Shown here: positions 1-7,135 of the stretch, piece by piece
Numbering within the stretch: the stretch's first letter is position 1
How the letters are laid out: every line of letters begins with the position of its first letter
Assembly: GCA_964546835.1 (NCBI GenBank)
Contig: CAZJKW010000050.1
Span: 1-13,589 of the forward strand
DNA length: 13,589 nucleotides
Direction: 5' to 3'
Origin: JAHCHL01 sp964546835
Lineage (GTDB): Bacteria; Armatimonadota; Fimbriimonadia; Fimbriimonadales; ATM1
Made by a program: the position numbers and the translations under genes
The notes under the pieces: model-generated
Database searches by the model: none
What the model was told of the DNA's origin: nothing
What the model saw: the letters and a program-made list of their open reading frames with translations, nothing else

Positions 1-1628
1 TGGTCAACGAGTGCGCTTTCTACTTCCATTGTTGAAATTCGATGACCTGCAACATTCATCACGTCGTCAACCCTTCCGAGGAGCCACAGAAATCCGTCTT
101 CGTCGCGTTTTGCACCGTCTCCGGTGAAATAAACATTTTCAAATTTCGACCAATAAGTTTGAATGTATCTTTCGTTATCTCCCCAGATTCCGCGAAGCAT
201 TGCGGGCCATGGTCTGGTTAAAACGAGATATCCGCCGTGCGCTCCATCGAGTGCATTGCCGGATTCTGAAAATATTTCTGCCTTTATTCCGGGGAACGGT
301 TTTGTTGCAGAGCCGGGTTTGCAATTTGTGATGCCGGGCAATGGAGAGATTAAAATTTGGCCGGTTTCGGTTTGCCACCATGTGTCTACGATTGGACAGT
401 TTTCTCGTCCAATATTTTTCCAATACCAAACCCATGCTTCCGGATTAATGGGTTCGCCGACACTGCCGAGCAATCGCAAGGTTGATAAATCACATCGGTC
501 GGGAAATTCGGAACCCCATTTCATAAAAGTGCGAATTGCCGTTGGTGCCGTATACAAAATTGTTACTTTGTGTTTTTCGATGATTCGCCAGAAACGGTCT
601 TTGTCGGGGGTGTCGGGTGCACCTTCATACATGACAACCGTCGCTGCATTTGCAAGGGGCCCGTAAACCACATAACTGTGACCGGTAATCCATCCGCAGT
701 CCGCCGTGCAAAAGTAGATGTCCGTGGGTTTGTGATCAAAAATTGCATGAAATGTCGCGCTTGTACCGGTTAGATATCCGCCAGTTGTGTGGACAATTCC
801 TTTCGGTTTTCCGGTGGATCCGCTTGTGTAAAGTGTGAAAAGTAAGTCTTCGCTGTCCATTGGTTCGCATGGACATTCCAGTGATTGATTCGTTACTAAT
901 TCGTGCCACCAATGGTCGCGATTTTCGTTCCAATCTCCTTTGTCGAAATCTGTTGTATCTCCGATTCTTTTTAGAACGAGAGATTTTTTGACGGTAGGGC
1001 AATGTTTTAATGCTTCGTCAATTGTTTTTTTGAGTTCGATTATTTTGCCGCGTCGCCATCCGCCGTCTGCAGTAATGACTGCGGTACAAGAAGCGTCGTT
1101 GATTCTTTCTTTAAGAGCATCCGAAGAGAATCCTCCAAATACCACTGTGTGAGCGGCACCAATTCTTGCGCAAGCGAGCATTGCAATGGCAAGCTCGGCG
1201 ACCATTGGCATATAAATGCAAACAATGTCGCCTTTTTTTACACCGAGATTTTTGAGTGCATTTGCTGTTTTTGAAACTTCGATTTTTAGTTCAGCGAATG
1301 TGTATGTTTTTGTATCGCCCGGTTCACCTTCACTAATGATAGCAATTTTGTTTGCATTTTCCGAGATTGCATGCCGGTCAACGCAGTTGAAGCAAGCATT
1401 TATTTTGCCTCCAACAAACCATTTTGCAAACGGCGGATTCCATTCCAGAACTTTGTTCCATTTTTGCGTCCAATCTAAACGTTCTGCCCAACTTTCCCAA
1501 AACTTTTCCCAGTCGGATTCGGCTTGATTGTATATTGAGGCGTCGCTAAAATTAGCATTCTCTCGAAATTGAGGGCTCGGTTCAAAAATGCGATTTTCAG
1601 ACAAGAGGGCTTCGATAGTTTCGGACAC
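1..1628 (-). CDS. acs: Acetyl-CoA synthetase (AMP-forming), C-terminus cut by window edge
   Basis: The enzyme activates acetate with ATP to acetyl-AMP and then forms acetyl-CoA in the cytoplasm. About 542 codons are present without a stop. Family members are about 650 residues, so roughly the last 100, including the catalytic-lysine region, lie beyond the left edge. Visible adenylate-forming motifs are the P-loop TSGSTGKPKG (about residues 268-277), VDTWWQTETG (about 414-423) and the hinge region YFTGDGAKRDEDG followed by GRVDDVMNVAGHR (about 503-528), which is typical of Acs rather than other acyl-CoA ligases. I chose the GTG at 1628 because the reading begins SETIEALLSENRIF and no in-frame ATG lies nearby. 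The only upstream ATG, in the 32-bp gap, is out of frame. An AGGG sequence about 11 nt upstream is a weak SD. The gene is divergent from the M14 carboxypeptidase, with no obvious functional link. Confidence 0.95.
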   Translation of the reverse strand, partial: MSETIEALLSENRIFEPSPQFRENANFSDASIYNQAESDWEKFWESWAERLDWTQKWNKVLEWNPPFAKWFVGGKINACFNCVDRHAISENANKIAIISEGEPGDTKTYTFAELKIEVSKTANALKNLGVKKGDIVCIYMPMVAELAIAMLACARIGAAHTVVFGGFSSDALKERINDASCTAVITADGGWRRGKIIELKKTIDEALKHCPTVKKSLVLKRIGDTTDFDKGDWNENRDHWWHELVTNQSLECPCEPMDSEDLLFTLYTSGSTGKPKGIVHTTGGYLTGTSATFHAIFDHKPTDIYFCTADCGWITGHSYVVYGPLANAATVVMYEGAPDTPDKDRFWRIIEKHKVTILYTAPTAIRTFMKWGSEFPDRCDLSTLRLLGSVGEPINPEAWVWYWKNIGRENCPIVDTWWQTETGQILISPLPGITNCKPGSATKPFPGIKAEIFSESGNALDGAHGGYLVLTRPWPAMLRGIWGDNERYIQTYWSKFENVYFTGDGAKRDEDGFLWLLGRVDDVMNVAGHRISTMEVESALVD

Positions 1629-1660
1629 GTTTCTATTATCCCTGTTGTCATAATGCCGTT
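1629..1660. promoter_or_regulatory. Very short divergent control region between acs and the M14 gene
   Basis: Only 32 bp separate the acs GTG from the M14 ATG. On the plus strand, TATTAT (1634-1639) and CATAAT (1649-1654) each match the -10 consensus at five of six positions. The second lies 6 bp before the M14 ATG. On the minus strand, GATAAT (1640-1635) and CATTAT (1655-1650) are -10-like. No convincing -35 hexamer was seen for either direction, and any -35 would lie inside the opposite gene. Assigning actual promoters here is inference. Confidence 0.3.
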
Positions 1661-3367
1661 ATGCCTGCCGTAAGTTTTGACCGCTACTATCGCTATGAAG
1701 AACTGACTGAAATTTTGAAGTCCTTTGCCAAGGAGTATCCCAACTTTGTAAAGATGTTGGAAATCGGCAAAAGCCATGAGGGACGGCCAATATGGTTAAT
1801 GGAAGTGACTAATCAAGCCACCGGAGATGCCTCCAAGAAGCCGGCTTATTGGTGCGATGGGAACATTCACGCGAGCGAAGTTAGTGCAAGCAGTGCGGTT
1901 TTGCACATTTTGAATTCATTGGTTACTCGTTACGGGACCGATGCGGCAATCACCCATGCATTGGATTCAAGAGCGTTTTATCTGGTACCTCGAGTGAATC
2001 CTGATGGCGCGGAGTGGGCATTGGCAGATGTGCCAAAGATTGTCCGAAGCAGTACCCGGTCTTGGCCGTATGAGGAGGACGACCCTTATGGTCTTGAGCG
2101 GCAGGATTTGGATGGTGACGGACGGATATTGAACATGAGGGTTAAGGACTCGAATGGGCCATGGAAGGTGAGTGAGGAAGAGCCGAGATTGTTAAAGCGC
2201 CGCGAACCGGGTGAAACGGGAGGCACTTACTATCGCTTGATGCCGGAAGGGCTATTTCATAACTTTGATGGCATGACGATGCGGAGCCAGAAGATTCGAC
2301 AAGGTTTGGATATGAATCGAAACTTTCCGAGTGGCTGGCGGATTGAGCAGGAGCAATACGGTGCGGGGCCCTATCCGACCAGCGAGCCGGAGATAAGGGC
2401 ATTGGTACAGGCGATTGTTGACCGACCGAATATATGTGGCGCGACGACCTATCACACGTTTTCTGGCGTTCATTTGCGACCTCCGGGGCGGCACTCGGAG
2501 GATGAGTTGCCACCGGAAGATGTTTGGACGTTTAAAGATTTTGGGAAAAAAGGGGAAGAAATCACCGGATATCCGGCAATTTCCGTGTTTCATGACTTTA
2601 AATACCATCCCAAAGAACACATCAGCGGTGTTTTTGACGATTGGATGTATGAGCACCGGGGTGTTTTTTCTTGGACAACCGAGATTTGGTCACCGCAACG
2701 CCAAGCCGGAATCACCGAATACAAATATATTGATTGGTTTCGGGACCACCCGTTTGAGGATGATTTGAAGTTGTTAAAGTGGTCTGACGAACAACTTGGG
2801 GGAGAGGGGCACATAGACTGGTATGAATTTGACCACCCTCAATTGGGCAAGGTGGAACTTGGTGGTTGGAATAGCCATTTCGCTTTTAGAAATCCGCCCG
2901 TGAGTTTCCTTGAAGCCGAGATTGCTCCATTTGTGGATTGGGTGGTTTGGCTTGCAAACGCATCGCCTAAACTTGAAAAGCGGGAAACAAGGGTCGAAAA
3001 ACTTGGTGACGGGAATTACAGGATTCGATTTGCCGTTCACAACACCGGTTATTTGCCGACGAACGTTTGCGAAATTGCTAAGAAGAAAGAACTTTGTCGC
3101 GGAGTGGTTGGCGAGATTTCAAAGGTTGGAGTGCTTTCCCAATCGCTTGGTTCAAGTTCGCCTGAATGGCTGAAATCCGGGAGCCTAAGAACTGAAAAGG
3201 AACAACTATCGGGTTGGGTTGACGTGAGTGCGAGTGGATTTGGCTGGCAAATGAACGGAACGGATGATGTTGCTGTGTTTGAGTGGGTGGTTTCTTCCGG
3301 TAAATATGAATTGACGGCAAAGCATGAAAGGGCGGGAGAATTTTCCGAGATTTTAGAGATTTCGTGA
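1661..3367 (+). CDS. M14-family zinc carboxypeptidase with C-terminal domain
   Basis: This is a 568-residue metallopeptidase of the carboxypeptidase A fold (M14), predicted to remove C-terminal residues from peptides. The zinc ligands are His70 and Glu73 in NIHASE and His265 in TTYHTFSG. The substrate-binding Asn219-Arg220 lie in LDMNRNFP, and the catalytic Glu341 lies in TTEIWSPQ. The N-terminus (FDRYYRYEEL) starts directly in the family's first helix, which supports the ATG at 1661. There is no signal peptide, so export is not apparent. An insertion between the catalytic elements (about 134-215) carries a DxDGDG acidic loop at 149-154 that could bind calcium. Residues from about 440 to the end look like an Ig-like beta domain. 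No SD is visible upstream, and the start may be leaderless. The substrate is unknown. The S8 protease gene follows on the same strand after 82 bp, so a shared role in protein turnover is possible but unproven. Confidence 0.92.
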   Translation: MPAVSFDRYYRYEELTEILKSFAKEYPNFVKMLEIGKSHEGRPIWLMEVTNQATGDASKKPAYWCDGNIHASEVSASSAVLHILNSLVTRYGTDAAITHALDSRAFYLVPRVNPDGAEWALADVPKIVRSSTRSWPYEEDDPYGLERQDLDGDGRILNMRVKDSNGPWKVSEEEPRLLKRREPGETGGTYYRLMPEGLFHNFDGMTMRSQKIRQGLDMNRNFPSGWRIEQEQYGAGPYPTSEPEIRALVQAIVDRPNICGATTYHTFSGVHLRPPGRHSEDELPPEDVWTFKDFGKKGEEITGYPAISVFHDFKYHPKEHISGVFDDWMYEHRGVFSWTTEIWSPQRQAGITEYKYIDWFRDHPFEDDLKLLKWSDEQLGGEGHIDWYEFDHPQLGKVELGGWNSHFAFRNPPVSFLEAEIAPFVDWVVWLANASPKLEKRETRVEKLGDGNYRIRFAVHNTGYLPTNVCEIAKKKELCRGVVGEISKVGVLSQSLGSSSPEWLKSGSLRTEKEQLSGWVDVSASGFGWQMNGTDDVAVFEWVVSSGKYELTAKHERAGEFSEILEIS

Positions 3368-3434
3368 ACGTGGCATAGGATTTGCCTCGTCGTACGTTTG
3401 AAGGTGCAGTTACCCTGTTTTGGGTTGCCCTATC

Positions 3435-3440
3435 AAGGAG
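3435..3440 (+). promoter_or_regulatory. SD sequence deciding the S8 protease start
   Basis: A consensus AAGGAG stands 9 nt before the ATG at 3450. It favours that ATG over the in-frame TTG at 3420, which has only a distant GAAGG (3400-3404) about 15 nt upstream. Confidence 0.7.
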
Positions 3441-3449
3441 AGAGCATTC

Positions 3450-6062
3450 ATGTTGGCAGTTTCAGCAATTTTTGCAATCACGGCTCCGTTATTGAGCCCG
3501 GCTACGGTCAGTCGTCAAGGCGTTGAACTTATTCGTAAAGGAAGTCGGGTTGAACTTCGGCTTGAAGATGGCGGATTGATTAAGTCAACGTCGGCTGGCG
3601 TTACCAACCTCCGCACGATGAGTTTTGGAAACAGTACGACAAAAGTCGTGATGTGGGACGAATTTTCCGGTCGAAAATTGACGCCGTGGTATGCGATTAG
3701 TTTGGATGGCGAAGAAGTTAATCGAACCGTTGAGGCATCCAACACAATCAATTTGCTTTATCGAAACTTCGATCCGTTGCAAGGGGTACCTGCTGTCGCA
3801 GATAACTTGCGTGCCAATTCAAGCAACTCTCTTTATTTGGTGCAGTTTGTAACTCAACCTCTTGATGAATATCGCCAAGCAATAACTGCTGCAGGTGGGG
3901 ATGTGCTTAATTACATTCCCAACAATTCATACATTGTTAGAATGGGCGAATCAACCAAGCAATTGATATCGAACTTTGCATTTATTAGATGGATAGGGAA
4001 CTACGAACCAGCCTATCGAACAAATGCGACTATTCGTACGGCACTCCTAAACGGAACGTTAAATGCACTTCGATACAACATAATGGTTATCGAAGAGTCC
4101 GCAGCAATCAAATCCAATTTGGGCGCCAAAATTAGAGGCATCGGCGGAAACGTTGTCATCAACAATCCTGAGGGCTTACTTGTTGTTGCTGATTTAACTC
4201 CCGGTCAATTGCAACAAGTTTTGTCTATGGATGAAGTCAGTTTCGTTGACCAATGGGGTGAACCGCAAAATGACATGGATATCGTTAGATCAGTTGGTGG
4301 CGCGAATTTCATTCAAACGACGCTTGGATTTACTGGTCAAGGTGTCACCGGAGAAGTGATGGATGGAGGAATTAGAAGAACACATTTGGATTTTAATCCT
4401 CGCGGCGTGACATTACACAATACGACGAATCCTTCCAACGACAGTCACGGAACTGCGACGACCGGAATTGTCTTTGGCGACGGTGGGGTGAACGCAGCCG
4501 GCAAAGGAATGTTGCCTGATGGAAACATTATTTTTGCTGCGTATGGTCAGATGACAAATCGATTTACACACACTGCGCAGCTATTGCAATCGCCTTATTT
4601 TGCTTGTTTCCAATCAAATTCTTGGGGTGATCCTCAAACAACGGCTTACACAACCGTTTCCGCAGACATGGATACGAATTTGTTCAGCAATGACTTTGTA
4701 TTGCTGAATTCGCAAAGTAATACCGGAAATCAAACTTCTCGTCCTCAAGCCTGGGCTAAAAACGTTGTGTCCGTTGGTGGAATCAAACACCAGAACACTG
4801 CCACAAAAACGGATGACAATTGGACAAATGGTGCAAGTATTGGCCCTGCAGCTGACGGGAGATTGAAGCCTGAAATTTCCTATTGGTATGAAAACATTTT
4901 CTGCCCGACTAGTACGAATGACTCGGCGTACACTTCCTCTTTTGGTGGAACCAGTGCTGCAACTCCAATGTCTGCCGGACATTTTGGAATTTTCTTCCAA
5001 ATGTGGGCAATGGGTCAGTTCGGAAACAGTGCATTAGGTTCGACTGTTTTTGCAAATCGTCCTCGAGCGATGACGAGTAAAGCAATCATGATTAACACTG
5101 CGTCGCAGTACACTTTTAGTGGAACATCTGCAGATTTGTCGCGCTATAAACAAGGTTGGGGCTTGCCAGATTTGACCAATTTGTACAATGCTCGCAATTC
5201 GATGTTTATCATCAATGAAGGCGTGAATTTGACGAATTTGCAAACTGCGACGTATCGAGTCTATGTGCCTGCAGGTCAGCCGAATTTTCGAGCGACAATG
5301 TCGTTTAAGGAACCGGCCGGTGACCCTGCAACTTCTGGGCCACAAGCGAAGAATAATCTATCTTTGAAAGTGACGACGCCTGGCGGAACGATTTACTGGG
5401 GCAATAACGGTCTTGCCGCCGGAAACTGGTCTACCGCAGGCGGCACTGGAAACTTGGTGGATACAGTTGAAAACGTATTGATTCAAAATCCAGCGAGTGG
5501 AATCTATACGGTCCAAATTGTAGCGGAGAGTATTACAACCGATGCAGTGACTGCAACGGCAGGAACCGTTGATGCGAATTTTGCATTAGTTGTTGGAAAT
5601 GTTCAATGCTGGTTTGCTCCGGCATCCATTGCTCCCATTTCTCCGAATGCACTTGTGACGGGTAATTTGGCAAGTGTTGGATTGAGTGACAATTCTAGAT
5701 ACACTGTTGCCCCGAACCCGGCAGCGGATGAAGATTTGGGTCAAGGCGTGACTTTCTCACAAACTTTGCCGGTTTCTTCATTGACTGAATTGAAACTGAC
5801 GGTTGAGCATTCGGCAAGCCTTGACGGCGTGGTTTCATTGCAATTGTTGAATACGACGAATGGTCAATGGGAAAGCGTTGGAGGCGGTGGCACCAATGCA
5901 ACCGATGGGTTAAGTAGTGTAACAATAACGAGTAACCCAAGCAGATTCGTCAACTCTGTTTCGAGAGTGATTCAGGGTCGCATCATATACCAACCCACAG
6001 CTGACGTTACGAATCCACCGGTATTTTTGATGGATCAAATTCGCATCGAAATTCAGCCGTAA
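3450..6062 (+). CDS. Secreted subtilisin-like serine protease (S8, KP-43-like)
   Basis: This is an 870-residue exported protease. Numbering is from the ATG at 3450. A hydrophobic N-terminus (about 1-17) looks like a signal sequence. Residues about 127-190 and 208-272 look like two tandem inhibitor-I9-type propeptide units. The S8 catalytic domain (about 275-580) has Asp305 in GEVMDGGIRRTH, His333 in NDSHGTATTG and Ser502 in FGGTSAATPMSAG. The likely oxyanion Asn424 lies in NSQSNTGN, where the usual AAGN is altered. FQSNSWGDP, AKNVVSVGG and the DGRLKPE stretch match the KP-43-type S8 layout. A jelly-roll or P-domain-like region follows (about 590-715). The final domain (about 720-870) is beta-rich, with the pattern 'SDNSRYTVAPNP'. 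The start could instead be the TTG at 3420, which would add a charged KER n-region. The AAGGAG site favours 3450. The protein is probably autoprocessed outside the cell. Its substrates are unknown. Confidence 0.88.
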   Translation: MLAVSAIFAITAPLLSPATVSRQGVELIRKGSRVELRLEDGGLIKSTSAGVTNLRTMSFGNSTTKVVMWDEFSGRKLTPWYAISLDGEEVNRTVEASNTINLLYRNFDPLQGVPAVADNLRANSSNSLYLVQFVTQPLDEYRQAITAAGGDVLNYIPNNSYIVRMGESTKQLISNFAFIRWIGNYEPAYRTNATIRTALLNGTLNALRYNIMVIEESAAIKSNLGAKIRGIGGNVVINNPEGLLVVADLTPGQLQQVLSMDEVSFVDQWGEPQNDMDIVRSVGGANFIQTTLGFTGQGVTGEVMDGGIRRTHLDFNPRGVTLHNTTNPSNDSHGTATTGIVFGDGGVNAAGKGMLPDGNIIFAAYGQMTNRFTHTAQLLQSPYFACFQSNSWGDPQTTAYTTVSADMDTNLFSNDFVLLNSQSNTGNQTSRPQAWAKNVVSVGGIKHQNTATKTDDNWTNGASIGPAADGRLKPEISYWYENIFCPTSTNDSAYTSSFGGTSAATPMSAGHFGIFFQMWAMGQFGNSALGSTVFANRPRAMTSKAIMINTASQYTFSGTSADLSRYKQGWGLPDLTNLYNARNSMFIINEGVNLTNLQTATYRVYVPAGQPNFRATMSFKEPAGDPATSGPQAKNNLSLKVTTPGGTIYWGNNGLAAGNWSTAGGTGNLVDTVENVLIQNPASGIYTVQIVAESITTDAVTATAGTVDANFALVVGNVQCWFAPASIAPISPNALVTGNLASVGLSDNSRYTVAPNPAADEDLGQGVTFSQTLPVSSLTELKLTVEHSASLDGVVSLQLLNTTNGQWESVGGGGTNATDGLSSVTITSNPSRFVNSVSRVIQGRIIYQPTADVTNPPVFLMDQIRIEIQP

Positions 6063-6081
6063 AATCCTGTAATCCGAAGAT

Positions 6082-6116
6082 AGCCCTGCAGTGTGCAACA
6101 CAGCAGGGCTTTCTTG
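6082..6116 (+). terminator. Rho-independent terminator of the S8 protease gene
   Basis: An AGCCCTGC arm (6082-6089) pairs with GCAGGGCT (6103-6110). The helix continues through an A-A mismatch into GTGT/ACAC (6091-6094 and 6098-6101) around a GCA loop. A T-rich tail, TTTCTTG, follows at 6110-6116. It starts 19 bp after the protease stop codon. Confidence 0.85.
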
Positions 6117-6122
6117 TAGACT
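6117..6122 (+). promoter_or_regulatory. Possible -10 element of dus
   Basis: TAGACT fits the TAnnnT core of a -10 box. Its last base is 8 bp before the dus ATG at 6131, so initiation 7-9 nt downstream would give a leaderless or near-leaderless mRNA. No good -35 was found, and that position would fall inside the terminator hairpin. This is inference. Confidence 0.25.
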
Positions 6123-6130
6123 CTCAGTTA

Positions 6131-7135
6131 ATGCGACCATTTAATGTTGGCAAGGTGCCAGTTGAAATTCCTGTTTTATTGGCTCCAATGGAGGATGTCA
6201 CCAACGCGGCATTTCGTAAAATTTGTAAACGGATTGCAAATCCCGGATTAATGTTTACCGAGTTTGTTAGTGCAATGGCGATCCACCATGGTGCGACAAA
6301 AACGTACCGGAAAATGCGAATTCTTCCCGAGGAAAGACCGTTAGGAATTCAAATTTTTGGCGGTGAAATTGATGTTATGGCCAACACGGCTGAACTTTGC
6401 GAAGAAATGGGTGCGGATATTGTTGACATCAACATGGGATGTTGGGTTCCGAAAGTTTGCAGAACCGGATCAGGTGCGGCACTTTTGAAAGATCCAGAAT
6501 TGGCTGAAAAAATTGTTAATGAAGTGGTGAAAAGAGTTTCGGTTCCGGTAACGGTTAAGGTTCGCGCGGGGTGGGAATATGGGTTGTTTGCTGCGCCGGA
6601 TTTGGCAAAACGATTTGAAAATGCGGGGGCGAAAATGCTTACGCTGCACGCTCGCTTCGCAAAGCAGGGATTTGAAGGCAATGCAAATTGGCAATTAATC
6701 GAAGAAATGCGTTCGGCAATAAAAATACCATTGGTGGGAAATGGAGATATTAAATGTGGAGAAGACGCACTAAGGATGTTTCGTGAAACCGGTTGTGACG
6801 GGGTTATGGTCGGTAGAGCGGCGATTAGCAATCCGTGGGCATTAAGAGAAATTGTTCAGCGAGTTATGGGTAATTCCATTTCACGACCCCCCGGTTTGTC
6901 GGAGAGAATTCAAATCGCAATGGAACATTTGAAAACCATGGTCGAATTAGAGTTACGCGACGGTGTGCCGGAGACAAATACGGTGCGGTCTTTGCGCGGT
7001 CAGATTCCGCTTTACATCAAAGGTGCATTTGGAGCAGCATCCGTAAGGCAAGAATTGATGCAAGCAGATTCCGTTCTCGAAGTTGAAACGATTCTTAGAA
7101 ATTTTGAGCAATCAGTTTTAGTAAACGCAACTTAG
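6131..7135 (+). CDS. dus: tRNA-dihydrouridine synthase (DusB type)
   Basis: This is a 334-residue FMN enzyme that reduces uridine to dihydrouridine in tRNA, using NADPH. The TIM-barrel motifs are in order: VLLAPMEDVTNAAFR (16-29), IQIFGG (73-78), DINMGC with the catalytic Cys104, KVRAGW (143-148), TLHARFAKQGFEG (171-183), VGNGDI (202-207) and MVGRAAISNPW (226-236). A C-terminal helical tRNA-binding region follows. The residue after the catalytic cysteine is Trp105, where this family normally has proline; the codon is clearly TGG. The order of motifs and the length fit DusB. The start FNVGKVPVEIPVLLAPM agrees with family N-termini. No SD precedes it and only 14 bp separate it from the terminator. 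Its TAG overlaps the stop of the convergent TPR gene by 4 bp. Confidence 0.93.
   Translation: MRPFNVGKVPVEIPVLLAPMEDVTNAAFRKICKRIANPGLMFTEFVSAMAIHHGATKTYRKMRILPEERPLGIQIFGGEIDVMANTAELCEEMGADIVDINMGCWVPKVCRTGSGAALLKDPELAEKIVNEVVKRVSVPVTVKVRAGWEYGLFAAPDLAKRFENAGAKMLTLHARFAKQGFEGNANWQLIEEMRSAIKIPLVGNGDIKCGEDALRMFRETGCDGVMVGRAAISNPWALREIVQRVMGNSISRPPGLSERIQIAMEHLKTMVELELRDGVPETNTVRSLRGQIPLYIKGAFGAASVRQELMQADSVLEVETILRNFEQSVLVNAT

Noticed and set aside
163..666. Plus-strand open frame across the acs region
   Set aside because: It is antisense to a frame with all acetyl-CoA synthetase motifs and has no domain or SD of its own.
3352..3381. TTTAGA / TAGGAT as a promoter for the S8 protease
   Set aside because: Each hexamer matches consensus at only four of six positions; this is too weak to call, although an 18-bp spacer is acceptable.
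3367..3398. Stem-loop AACGT-GGCA / TGCC-ACGTT between the M14 and S8 genes as a terminator
   Set aside because: The stem is short, broken by a 7-nt bulge, and has no T-run after it. Read-through from M14 to S8 therefore remains possible.
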